Positions 51,385 through 59,231 of a stretch of DNA of 64,000 nt are shown here, piece by piece. The position numbers were made by a program, and so were the translations under genes. Under the pieces are notes generated by a model. It did no database searches. It saw only the letters and a list, made by a program, of their open reading frames with translations, and was not told where the DNA came from. Source of the DNA: Nonomuraea jabiensis (GTDB lineage: Bacteria; Actinomycetota; Actinomycetes; Streptosporangiales; Streptosporangiaceae); NCBI RefSeq assembly GCF_014204795.1, contig NZ_JACHMB010000001.1, positions 682,001 to 746,000 on the forward strand, written 5' to 3'. The first letter of the stretch is position 1; each line of letters starts with the position of its first letter.

Positions 51385-52014
51385 GCGACGCGGGAACGTC
51401 GGGGGGTTCAGCGCGCGCTCGATCACCGCGTTGAGCTGCTCGTCCGTGAGGACGGCCGGCTTGCCCACGCTGAGCCCCCGGACGTACACCTCGCACAACC
51501 ACTCCAGCAGCCGGGTGGCCTCGAACGCCTCCTCCAGCGTCGTCCCGACGGTCACCCCGCCGTGGTTGGCCATCAGGGCGGCCTTCTTGCCCTCCATCGC
51601 CGCCCGGACGTTGGCGGCCAGCTCGGGCGTGCCGTACGTGGCATACTCGGCCACCTTGACCACGCCGCCGAGCAGCAGCGCGTTGTAGTGCACCGGCGGC
51701 AGCTCGGTCATCGTGGTGGCCACGATCGTGCCGAACACCGAGTGCGTGTGCACGATGGCCCGGGCGTCCGTGGTCGCGTAGACGGCCAGGTGCATGGGGG
51801 TCTCGCTGGACGGCTGCAGGTCGCCCTCGACGAGGTAGCCCTCGACGTCCACGACCGGGCACATCTCCGGGGTCAGCCGGTCGAGCGCCGCCCCCGAGGG
51901 GGTGACCGCGACCAGATCCCCCTCGCGCACGCTCAGGTTGCCGGACGTGCCGATGACCAGGCCGAGCTCGACCACGCGCCGGCCGTACTCGCACAACTGC
52001 TCGCGCAGGCTCAT
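51379..52014 (-). CDS. Class II aldolase/adducin-family protein
   Basis: 211 aa. GTSGNLSVREGD, VTPSGAAL, SSETPMHLAVY, VHTHSVFGTIVA (HxH zinc) and ANHGGVTVGTTLEEAF (third His) are the fuculose-phosphate aldolase/ribulose-phosphate epimerase pattern. It cleaves or epimerises a sugar phosphate. Shares a promoter motif with the TetR/PfkB divergon, so it probably works on the product of that kinase. Confidence 0.93.
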   Translation of the reverse strand: MSLREQLCEYGRRVVELGLVIGTSGNLSVREGDLVAVTPSGAALDRLTPEMCPVVDVEGYLVEGDLQPSSETPMHLAVYATTDARAIVHTHSVFGTIVATTMTELPPVHYNALLLGGVVKVAEYATYGTPELAANVRAAMEGKKAALMANHGGVTVGTTLEEAFEATRLLEWLCEVYVRGLSVGKPAVLTDEQLNAVIERALNPPTFPRRL

Positions 52015-52028
52015 GCGTCGGCAATGTA

Positions 52029-52043
52029 GTCGGTCGTCCGAAT
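52029..52043 (-). promoter_or_regulatory. TetR-type motif upstream of the aldolase
   Basis: On the minus strand ATTCGGACGACCGAC, 15 bp upstream of the aldolase start. It matches the site at 52664-52678 at 12 of 15 positions. Confidence 0.6.
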
Positions 52044-52057
52044 TACGGCAATGGGGG

Positions 52058-52642
52058 TCACAGGCGATCGAGCGCCTGGAGCATGAGGCGCTCCACGTCG
52101 ACGCGCCTGAGGCGGCCCGGGTAGAGGAGCAGGTGCAGGCTGAGGCCGTCCACCAGGGCGAGCAGGTGCTCGGTCAGGTCGTCCAGGTTGTCGTCGGTGC
52201 GCAGCTCGCCCGCCGCCCGGGCCTGCGCCAGCAGGTCGCGTACGGCGGCGCGCAGCTCGTCCGCCTCCGTGCGCTGGACCTCGGCCAGGCGCTCCGAGGC
52301 CAGGCTGCGGCTCCAGAAGCTGACCTCCAGGCGCGACTCCTGGGTGCGCTCGGCGTCCAGCGGCAGGTTGTCCAGCAGCAGCTCGCGCAGCGCGGCCAGC
52401 CCGGTGGCGCCCTCGACCTTGCGGGTCAGCCGGTCGCGGATGCGCTGGTGCGACTGGCGCAGCGCCGACAGCAGGATCTCGTCCTTGTCGGCGAAATAGT
52501 GGGCGAGCACGCCGTTGGAGTATCCGGCCTCCTTGGCGATGGCCCGCGTGGTGGCGGCGTCGATGCCGTCCCTGACGATCACCCGGCGGGCGGCTGACAG
52601 GACCTCGCGCCGGCGCTCATCGTGATCGACGATCTTGGGCAT
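52058..52642 (-). CDS. TetR-family regulator
   Basis: 194 aa from ATG 52642. HTH region RREVLSAARRVIVRDGIDAA, TTRAIAKEAGYSNGVLAHYF, ADKDEILLSALRQS. The ligand domain is helical. Divergent from the pfkB-type gene; a repeated promoter motif at both ends of the gene group suggests that it controls all four enzymes here. Confidence 0.92.
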   Translation of the reverse strand: MPKIVDHDERRREVLSAARRVIVRDGIDAATTRAIAKEAGYSNGVLAHYFADKDEILLSALRQSHQRIRDRLTRKVEGATGLAALRELLLDNLPLDAERTQESRLEVSFWSRSLASERLAEVQRTEADELRAAVRDLLAQARAAGELRTDDNLDDLTEHLLALVDGLSLHLLLYPGRLRRVDVERLMLQALDRL

Positions 52643-52663
52643 CGGCTCCTCCATTGACTTTTT

Positions 52664-52678
52664 ATTCGGACGTCTGTC
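52664..52678 (+). promoter_or_regulatory. TetR-type motif in the tetR-pfkB divergon
   Basis: ATTCGGACGTCTGTC, 22 bp from the tetR start and 11 bp from the kinase start. Near-copy of the site at 52043-52029; the inner CGGACGTCTG is close to a palindrome. Confidence 0.6.
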
Positions 52679-52688
52679 TATTTAGACT

Positions 52689-53606
52689 ATGACCGTCGCC
52701 ACCGTCGGCGTCCACATCGTCGACATTCTCGCCAGGCCCATCGATCACATCCCCGAGGGCCAGGACACCGTACTGGTGGAGCAGATCCGCCTCACCGCCG
52801 CCGGCGCCGCCGCCGGGACCGCCGTCGACCTGGTCAAGCTGGGCAACTCCGTGATCACCATGGGCGCCGCCGGCGACGACGAGCTGGGCGACTTCCTGGT
52901 GGCGGTGCTCGCCAAGCGCGGTGTCGACGTCTCGCGCCTGGTGCGCAGGGCGGGCGAGCAGACGGCCGCCTCGATCCTGCCCATCAGGCCCGACGGCGGG
53001 CGGCCCAGCTTCCACGTGCCGGGGGCGAACCTCAGCGTGACGTACGCGGACCTCGACCCCGACGTGCTGCGCGGCGTGCGGGCGATCCACCTGGGCGGGA
53101 TGGACGTCACCTTCGGCCTCGGCGACCCGGCGTTCTTCGCCCTCCTGGACGAGGTACGCGCGTCCGGCACCGTCATCACCATGGACCTCCTTTCGGAGAT
53201 GCCCGACTTATTGGGAATGGCCCGCGCTTTCCTGCCGCACGTGGACTACGTGCTGCCGAACGAGGCGCAGGCCCTCCTCATGACCGGCGCCTCCGACGTC
53301 GGCGAGGCCGCCCGGGCCCTGCTGGCCGACGGGCCGCGCGGCGTGCTCGTCACGCTGGGGGCCGCGGGCAGCCTGGTGGTCACTCCGGAGGGCGCGGAGG
53401 CGGTGCCCGCGCTCAAGGTGGACGTCTCGGACACGACCGGCTGCGGGGACGCGTACTGCGCGGGGTTCCTGACGGGCCTGCTGCACGGGCAGGACGTGCT
53501 GACCGCGGCCCGCTGGGGCACGGCCGCCGCCGCCCGCGTCGCCACGGGGCTCGGCTCGGACGCCGGCCTCATCGATCTCGACTCGACTCTAAGGACTCTC
53601 GGATGA
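52689..53606 (+). CDS. PfkB-family carbohydrate kinase
   Basis: 305 aa. IRLTAAGAAAGTAVDLVKLG (sugar site), GAAGDDELGDFL, VLVTLGAAGSLVV and the catalytic DTTGCGDAYCAGFLTGLL (GAGD-type anion hole with Asp base). Phosphorylates a sugar, polyol or sugar acid. Overlaps the aminotransferase gene by 4 bp (ATGA). Confidence 0.92.
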   Translation: MTVATVGVHIVDILARPIDHIPEGQDTVLVEQIRLTAAGAAAGTAVDLVKLGNSVITMGAAGDDELGDFLVAVLAKRGVDVSRLVRRAGEQTAASILPIRPDGGRPSFHVPGANLSVTYADLDPDVLRGVRAIHLGGMDVTFGLGDPAFFALLDEVRASGTVITMDLLSEMPDLLGMARAFLPHVDYVLPNEAQALLMTGASDVGEAARALLADGPRGVLVTLGAAGSLVVTPEGAEAVPALKVDVSDTTGCGDAYCAGFLTGLLHGQDVLTAARWGTAAAARVATGLGSDAGLIDLDSTLRTLG

Positions 53607-54817
53607 CCGACGCAGAACTCCGCCGGCGCGCACTGAAGGTCGTCCCCGGCGGCATGTACGGCCACCTCAACGCCGCCCTCTTCGCCCCCGGCTTCCCGCA
53701 GTTCTTCGAACGCGGCGAGGGCTGCCGCCAATGGGACGTGGACGGGCGCGAGTACATCGACTTCATGTGCAGCTGGGGCCCGGTCGTGCTCGGCCACCGC
53801 CACCCGCGCGTGGAGGAGGCCGCCGCCCGGCAGGCCGCGCTCGGCGACTGCCTCAACGGCCCCGGCCCGATCATGGTGGAGCTGGCCGAACTGCTGGTGG
53901 ACACCGTGCCCAGCGCCGACTGGGCCATGTTCTCCAAGAACGGCACCGACGCCACCACGCAGGCGCTCATGGTCGCCCGCGCCGCCACCGGGCGGACCAA
54001 GGTCCTGATGGCGCACGGCGCCTACCACGGGGCGGACCCCTGGTGCACGCCCTCCCTGGCGGGCACGACGCCCAACGAGCGGGCCGACCTGGTGGAGTTC
54101 ACCTACAACTCGCTGGAGTCCCTGGAGGCCGCGGCGGCGACCGTGGAGGGCGACGTGGCGGCGATCATCGTGACGCCGTTCAAGCACGACTCGTTCGAGG
54201 ACCAGGAGCTGGTGGAGCCCGCCTTCGCGCGGGGCGCCCGCGCCCTGGCCGACCGGCTCGGGGCCGCGCTGGTGATCGACGACGTGCGGGCCGGGTTCCG
54301 GGTCGACCTGCGGGGGTCCTGGGAGCCGTACGGGGTGCGGCCCGACCTGACCGCCTGGTCGAAGGCCATGGCGAACGGCTACCCGATCGCCGCCGTCACC
54401 GGCACGGACGCGCTGCGCGGACCGGCGCAGACGCTGTACTCGACGGGGTCGTTCTGGTTCTCGGCGGTCGCCATGGCGGCGGCCAAGGCGACCATCGAGA
54501 CGCTGCGCGACACCGACGGCATCGGCGCCATGGAGCGCGCGGGCACGCAGCTCCGCGAGGGGCTCTACGCGCAGGCCAAGTCCCACGGGTTCGTGGTGAA
54601 CCAGACGGGGCCGGTCACGATCCCGTGGCTCAGCTTCGACGGGGACGCCGATCTCTCCGTCGCGATGTGGTGGAGCGACGCCTGCCTGCGGCACGGGGTC
54701 TACCTGCACCCGTGGCACAACTGGTTCATGTCGGCCGCGCACACGGAGGCCGACGTGGCCAGGGCGCTGGAGGGCACGGACCAGGCGTTCGCGGAGACCC
54801 GTGCCCACTTCGGCTAG
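53603..54817 (+). CDS. Class III aminotransferase, GSA-aminomutase-like
   Basis: 404 aa. RRRALKVVPGGMYGH then FFERGEGCRQWDVDGREYID is the entry of the glutamate-1-semialdehyde aminomutase group; SKNGTDATTQALMVARAATG, VIDDVRAGFR (PLP-ring Asp) and AWSKAMANGYPIAAV (PLP Lys) follow. It moves or removes an amino group from a substrate used by the linked kinase and aldolase. Ends 4 bp inside the convergent hydrolase gene. Confidence 0.9.
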   Translation: MTDAELRRRALKVVPGGMYGHLNAALFAPGFPQFFERGEGCRQWDVDGREYIDFMCSWGPVVLGHRHPRVEEAAARQAALGDCLNGPGPIMVELAELLVDTVPSADWAMFSKNGTDATTQALMVARAATGRTKVLMAHGAYHGADPWCTPSLAGTTPNERADLVEFTYNSLESLEAAAATVEGDVAAIIVTPFKHDSFEDQELVEPAFARGARALADRLGAALVIDDVRAGFRVDLRGSWEPYGVRPDLTAWSKAMANGYPIAAVTGTDALRGPAQTLYSTGSFWFSAVAMAAAKATIETLRDTDGIGAMERAGTQLREGLYAQAKSHGFVVNQTGPVTIPWLSFDGDADLSVAMWWSDACLRHGVYLHPWHNWFMSAAHTEADVARALEGTDQAFAETRAHFG

Positions 54818-55659
54818 GCGGCGGTGAGCTTGCTGATCTCGGCCACGACGGACGGCCAGAGCGCGCGCGGCAGGTCGTGGCCCATGCCCGGGTAGGTCAC
54901 CAGGCGGGCGCCCGGGACGGCCGCGGCCGTGGCGTGGCCGCCCGCGACCGGGACGAGCGGGTCCGCCTCCCCGTGCAGCACCAGCGTGGGCACCCGCACC
55001 CCGGCGAGCCCGGCCGTGCGGTCGCCCGAGGCCATGATGGCGGCGAGCTGCCGTGCCGTCCCGCCGGGGTCGAAGCAGCGGTCGAACGCGAGTCCGGCCA
55101 GCGTGGTGATCCGCTCGCGGTCCAGCTCGTATCCGGGCGAGCCGATGACCGACCAGGTCCGCACCGCCTGGGCCAGGACCGCTTCGCGGTCGGAGGGAGG
55201 CGCGGCCATGAGGGCGGCGAGCGCGGCCTCGGTGGGCGGGGCCGCCGAGGGGCCGGGGGTGGACATGATCGAGGTCAGGGTCAGCACCCGGTCCGGGTGG
55301 CGGATGGCCAGCGCCTGGGCGATCATGCCGCCCATCGACGCCCCGACCACGTGGGCGGCCGGCCAGCCCAGCGCGTCCATGAGTCCCGCCGAGTCGTCGG
55401 CCAGGTCGTCCAGCAGATACGGCGAGGGCGCCCCCATCGCGGGAACGCCCTTGTCGTGGAAGTGGGTGGACAGGCCGGCGTCGCGGTTGTCGAACCGTAC
55501 GACGTGGTGTCCCTGGTCCGCCAGCAGCTCGCAGAGCCCTTCATCCCAGTGGATGAGTTGCGCGCCGAGCCCCATGATGAGGAGCAGGGGGCGCCCCTCG
55601 TGCGAGCCGAAGCTCTCGTAGGCGATATCGATGCCGTTCGCGGCTACGCGGGTGGTCAC
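54814..55659 (-). CDS. Alpha/beta hydrolase
   Basis: 281 aa from GTG 55659. LLLIMGLGAQLIHWDEGLCE (oxyanion loop), HVVGASMGGMIAQALAIRHP with nucleophile Ser in GASMGG, LVLHGEADPLVPVAGG (Asp) and YPGMGHDLPRALW (His). Similar to hydrolases of the 3-oxoadipate lactonase/Rv0045c type; substrate unknown. A 25-bp palindrome lies 1 bp upstream of the start codon. Confidence 0.93.
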   Translation of the reverse strand: MTTRVAANGIDIAYESFGSHEGRPLLLIMGLGAQLIHWDEGLCELLADQGHHVVRFDNRDAGLSTHFHDKGVPAMGAPSPYLLDDLADDSAGLMDALGWPAAHVVGASMGGMIAQALAIRHPDRVLTLTSIMSTPGPSAAPPTEAALAALMAAPPSDREAVLAQAVRTWSVIGSPGYELDRERITTLAGLAFDRCFDPGGTARQLAAIMASGDRTAGLAGVRVPTLVLHGEADPLVPVAGGHATAAAVPGARLVTYPGMGHDLPRALWPSVVAEISKLTAA

Positions 55660-55660
55660 G

Positions 55661-55685
55661 TGGACCAGAATGACATTCTGGTCCA
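55661..55685 (-). promoter_or_regulatory. 25-bp perfect palindrome before the hydrolase
   Basis: Arms TGGACCAGAATG and CATTCTGGTCCA (12 bp each) around a central A. It touches the start codon, so a bound TetR-type repressor would also mask the ribosome-binding region. No regulator gene next to it. Confidence 0.8.
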
Positions 55686-55697
55686 GGTCCGTAAAGT

Positions 55698-56390
55698 TCA
55701 GCCCTTGAGGAGATTGCGAACGCGGTCGCTCGCGAGCGCCACGCCGCCGCCCACCGCGGCCACGGCGCTGGCCACGACGGCGCCCGTGCCGTCGCTCCAC
55801 TCCCCGGTCTCGCGCGCCCGCGGCACGGCCGCGCCGGCGGCCGCCGGGGGCTCGGCCGGGTTGTCGTCGCGCTCGGACCAGGCGCCGGTCGAGAACGGGA
55901 CCGGGTGGTTCTTCTTGCCGGGACCGGGGCCCCACTTGGTGATGACGTAGTCGACCTTGATGTGGCCCTGGCCGCCGATGCCGTCGACGCCGAGCGTGTC
56001 CATGTTGAACGTGCCGCCGGTCAGCTCCGCGAACGTCTTGCCGTCGAGGTCCAGCATGACCCCGTTGTTGGAGGGCACGCCCGGGCCGCGGTCGCCGACG
56101 AAGAAGGGCAGCTTCTTGCCGTCGTGGATCACGTAGCCCTCGGTCATGAGCGGCCAGCTCGGGCTGGCGGCCAGGCCTTTCTGCATGGGCTTGCCGCTGG
56201 CGGGCAGACCGGTGTCGCCGGCGCGGCCGGAGGCGTCGTCCCAGAAGTACGAAGCGGTGGTCGAGCCCTTGAGCAGGACCTTCTCCTCCGTGTTGGGGTC
56301 GGCGTGGGCCGCGGTGCCGGCGATCGTGAGCGCGCCGACGGTGGAGGCAGTGAGCAGAGCGAGGGTACGCAGGCCAGAACGTGCAGACAT
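55698..56390 (-). CDS. Secreted double-psi-barrel-like cell-wall protein
   Basis: 230 aa. Signal peptide (LALLTASTVGALTIAGTAAHA) with cleavage after AHA, then a domain with TGLPASGKPMQKGLAASP and FFVGDRGPGVPSN that resembles the 3D/RlpA double-psi barrel of wall-active enzymes, and a C-terminal hydrophobic stretch (VVASAVAAVGGGVALA) before a basic tail. Controlled by a c-di-AMP riboswitch, typical for wall hydrolases in actinomycetes. The barrel call is by eye. Confidence 0.6.
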   Translation of the reverse strand: MSARSGLRTLALLTASTVGALTIAGTAAHADPNTEEKVLLKGSTTASYFWDDASGRAGDTGLPASGKPMQKGLAASPSWPLMTEGYVIHDGKKLPFFVGDRGPGVPSNNGVMLDLDGKTFAELTGGTFNMDTLGVDGIGGQGHIKVDYVITKWGPGPGKKNHPVPFSTGAWSERDDNPAEPPAAAGAAVPRARETGEWSDGTGAVVASAVAAVGGGVALASDRVRNLLKG

Positions 56391-56437
56391 GAAAAGTACA
56401 GTCCTTCGCGAGGGGGCAGGGAGATTGCGCTCGCTTG

Positions 56438-56485
56438 AAAAAGGGCGTAGCAGGGGAAAGCACCTGACAGGGGGAAGAGCTACGC
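56438..56485 (-). terminator. Attenuator hairpin of the riboswitch leader
   Basis: On the minus strand GCGTAGC (56485-56479) pairs with GCTACGC (56451-56445), then CC and TTTTT. It lies between riboswitch and coding start, a natural expression platform. Confidence 0.7.
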
Positions 56486-56587
56486 GGAGCGCGAAACGAG
56501 CCTGGAGAAGGGACCGCTCAGAGGGCGGCCGTCATCACGTTGTATGGGTGTTCTACGTGATCATTCAAGTTCCGCATGTGTCCTCTC

Positions 56588-56760
56588 CATCTCGCCTACC
56601 GGGTTAGCTGACGGGTTCGGGCGGTGGAGTTGCCCTACCGACACGAGGTCGGATTCACCCCAGGGAGGTGGGTCCCCGGCTCCCGAGTGATCGGGATTAG
56701 GCGCCAGCCGGCTGGTCCCCTTGTGTGGTCCACGCCACCGGCTGGTAAGTGGGCATCACT
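56588..56760 (-). ncRNA. c-di-AMP (ydaO/yuaA) riboswitch
   Basis: On the minus strand the conserved blocks appear in order: GCGCCTAATCCC (56705-56694), GGGGACCCA, GGGGTGAATCC (56661-56651), TAGGGC, GCCCGAACCCGTCAGCTAAC and CCGGTAGGCG (ending near 56590). This is the ydaO-type sensor. It controls the secreted protein at 56390 through the downstream attenuator; c-di-AMP binding is expected to turn expression off. Confidence 0.9.
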
Positions 56761-56839
56761 CTAACCACGTATTCCGGACAAACACAAACAGTTCGTCATG
56801 AATCGGTGTAAAGATCTACCTGCCCCCGGCATAGAGAAA

Positions 56840-56864
56840 GGGGGCACGGCATTGCCGTACCCCC
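56840..56864 (-). terminator. Hairpin after DUF5302
   Basis: GGGGG-C-ACGGC / ATT loop / GCCGT-A-CCCCC, an 11-bp stem with one mismatch, 16 bp past the DUF5302 stop. Confidence 0.6.
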
Positions 56865-56879
56865 TGGAAATTACCGGCC

Positions 56880-57080
56880 TCAGCCGCCGCTCTTGCGCCT
56901 GAACGATCTTTTACTCGCAGCCGGACCATGCGTCCCGTGGATCTTCGATGGGTCGCCGCCCTTGCCACCCGCGCCTGAGCCCGCGTGCTGGCCGCGCTTG
57001 CGTTCCAGCGCCTCGCGGAACTTGCGCTTCATCTCGTCCTCGGGAGTCTCGCTGACTTCCGGCTCCGGTGTTTCCGCCAT
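56880..57080 (-). CDS. DUF5302 small protein
   Basis: 66 aa. [20 protein letters not shown] is the family core, then a Gly-rich stretch and [16 protein letters not shown]. Actinomycete-specific, function unknown. ATG 57080 preceded by GGAGG. Confidence 0.88.
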   Translation of the reverse strand: MAETPEPEVSETPEDEMKRKFREALERKRGQHAGSGAGGKGGDPSKIHGTHGPAASKRSFRRKSGG

Positions 57081-57128
57081 GAGGACCTCCATGGTGTTGG
57101 GGACTATCACAGCTTCGCATGGCGCCGC

Positions 57129-58607
57129 TTATGACGCGAAACTGGCCTCAACCCTGCTCTGCGGCGTGGCGGGCACCTCCAGCCGCCTGGCCGGCATCGC
57201 CACCAGCGCGATCAGGGCGAGCAGCGCCCCCGCCACCCCCAGCGACGGGATGACCGCCGCCGCGGCGGAGGCGTGCGCGGCGGCCAGGCCGTGCACGGGC
57301 GCCTCCGCCGTGACCGTCGAGGTGTAGAGGGTGCCGCCGACGGCCAGCGCCACGGAGCCGCCGATCTGGCGGAAGAAGGTCAGGTTCGCGGAGGCGACGC
57401 CGATGTACTGCGGCTCGACGGACTGCTGGGAGGCCACGGTCAGGCCGGACAGCATCGGGCCCATGCCCAGCCCGAGCAGCAGCATCCAGCCGGCCAGCAG
57501 CAGCCCGTCGGTGTGCGCGGTCAGGTTCAGGCAGAGCAGGGCGCCCGCGACGAGCAGGAACGGGGAGGCCACCAGCCACGGCTTGTAGACCCTGGTCCTG
57601 GACATGAGCGCGCCCATGACGACGCTGCCCAGGACCATGGCCAGCGTCATCGGGTAGATCCTCAGCCCGGACTCGGTGGCGCTGACGCCGAGGGACTGCT
57701 GGAAGTAACGCGGCAGGAACACCACGCCGGCGTACATGCAGAAGGCCGTAAAAAACGACGTGACGTTCACGAGCGTGTAGGTGCGGTTGCCGAACAGGTG
57801 CATGGGCATGATCGGGCTGGCCGCCCGCCTCTCGACCAGCACGAACACCGCCAGCAACGCGGCCGCGAGCACGATCGGCCCGGCCACGGCGGCGTCGGTC
57901 CAGGTGTGCCCGTCCAGGCCCTTCTCCGTCAGGCCCAGCAGCAGCGCGCTGATGGCCACGGTGAAGACCGCGATGCCCGCGTAGTCGGGACGCCCGCCGC
58001 CGCCCACGCCCGGCCGCTTCGGCAGGCGGCGCGCGACGATCGCGATCAGCACGAGGCCGATCGGCACGTTCACGTAGAAGGCCCACCGCCAGGTCGCGTG
58101 GTCGGTGAACAACCCTCCCAGGAACGGCCCGGCCAGGTACGTCAGGCCCATCACGCCGCCGAGCGCGCCCTGCACGCGGGCGCCGTTCGTACCCGGCGGG
58201 AACATCTCCATCACCAGCGCCATCGACAGCGGCAGCAGCGCGCCCGCGCCGAGCCCCTGCAGCGCGCGGAACGCGATGAGCTGCGGCATGTCCTGCGCCG
58301 CCCCGCACAGCGCGGACCCGGCCACGAACACCACCATCCCGATCAGCAGCAGCGGCTTGCGGCCGTGCTGGTCGGACAGCCGGCCGTAGAGCGGCACGGT
58401 CACCGTCGAGGTGAGCAGGTACGCCGTCACCACCCAGACGTAGAGCGTCGTGCCGCCCAGCTCGGCCGTGATCCGCGGTAACGCGGTGCCGACGATCGTC
58501 TGGTCGAGCATCGCCAGGAACATCCCGCCGAGCACCGCGAGCAAGAGAAGCCCTTGAGGCTTTATGTCATCATTCACATGTGAAGACTGATATGTAAATC
58601 CTGACAT
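57129..58607 (-). CDS. DHA2-family multidrug efflux MFS transporter
   Basis: 492 aa, about 14 membrane segments. FLAMLDQTIVGTALPRITAE (motif D1 of DHA2), LYGRLSDQHGRKPLLLIGM (motif A) and FRALQGLGAGALLPLSMALV are diagnostic of EmrB/QacA-type proton-drug antiporters. Divergent from a PadR regulator with a canonical PadR box between, which is the usual repressor-pump arrangement. Confidence 0.94.
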   Translation of the reverse strand: MSGFTYQSSHVNDDIKPQGLLLLAVLGGMFLAMLDQTIVGTALPRITAELGGTTLYVWVVTAYLLTSTVTVPLYGRLSDQHGRKPLLLIGMVVFVAGSALCGAAQDMPQLIAFRALQGLGAGALLPLSMALVMEMFPPGTNGARVQGALGGVMGLTYLAGPFLGGLFTDHATWRWAFYVNVPIGLVLIAIVARRLPKRPGVGGGGRPDYAGIAVFTVAISALLLGLTEKGLDGHTWTDAAVAGPIVLAAALLAVFVLVERRAASPIMPMHLFGNRTYTLVNVTSFFTAFCMYAGVVFLPRYFQQSLGVSATESGLRIYPMTLAMVLGSVVMGALMSRTRVYKPWLVASPFLLVAGALLCLNLTAHTDGLLLAGWMLLLGLGMGPMLSGLTVASQQSVEPQYIGVASANLTFFRQIGGSVALAVGGTLYTSTVTAEAPVHGLAAAHASAAAAVIPSLGVAGALLALIALVAMPARRLEVPATPQSRVEASFAS

Positions 58608-58618
58608 GTCAAGTCTTC
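58582..58618. promoter_or_regulatory. PadR box in efflux divergon
   Basis: ATGT-N8-ACAT (58592-58607) is the canonical PadR consensus; it is enclosed by GAAGACT (58582-58588) and AGTCTTC (58612-58618). Confidence 0.8.
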
Positions 58619-58633
58619 GGTATGCTGGCGCGC

Positions 58634-59125
58634 ATGTCCCTTCGGATCGCGCTTCTCGGACTGCTCGAGGCGGTGGGCCCGGCGAGCGGGTACGACCTGA
58701 CCAAGAAGTTCGAGCACTCGCTCAACCACGTCTGGCAGGCCGGGCACACGCAGATCTATCCCGAGCTGGTGAAGATGGCGGCCGACGGCCTGGTCGAGGC
58801 CTCGTCGGAGGGCGTGAGGGGGCGCAAGATCTACACGATCACCTCCGAGGGGGCGCGGCAGCTGCACACGTGGCTGGTGGAGCACGAGCCCGTCTTCGTC
58901 GTCCGCAACGAGACCGCGCTGCAGGCGTTCCTGCTGCCGCTGCTGTCCACGGAGGAGGCGATCGCGGTGGTCGAGCGGATCAAGGCCGGCTACGCGGCCC
59001 GGCTGGCGGTCCTCGACTGCCAGCCCGCGGACCTCGGCCAGTACGCGCTGCGCCTCGGGCTGGCCCAGGTCCGCACCGGCCTCGAGTGGGCCGAGGAGAC
59101 CCTGGCCGCCCTCAGGAGCCGCTGA
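58634..59125 (+). CDS. PadR-family regulator
   Basis: 163 aa from ATG 58634 (58622 is possible): LRIALLGLLEAVGPASGYDL, SLNHVWQAGHTQIYPELVKM, ASSEGVRGRKIYTITSEG and a long C-terminal dimer domain (VadR/PadR-s2 type). It should repress the divergent DHA2 pump and itself. Confidence 0.92.
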   Translation: MSLRIALLGLLEAVGPASGYDLTKKFEHSLNHVWQAGHTQIYPELVKMAADGLVEASSEGVRGRKIYTITSEGARQLHTWLVEHEPVFVVRNETALQAFLLPLLSTEEAIAVVERIKAGYAARLAVLDCQPADLGQYALRLGLAQVRTGLEWAEETLAALRSR

Positions 59126-59231
59126 GCCCGCCCGGGTAAAGGGGAACCACTCCGTTCCTGGTGTTGCGTTGGAGCGGCCCAGGAAATAGACCCGGCATGC
59201 CCGCCACGATCGCCACGTCCACAGTCGCGTC

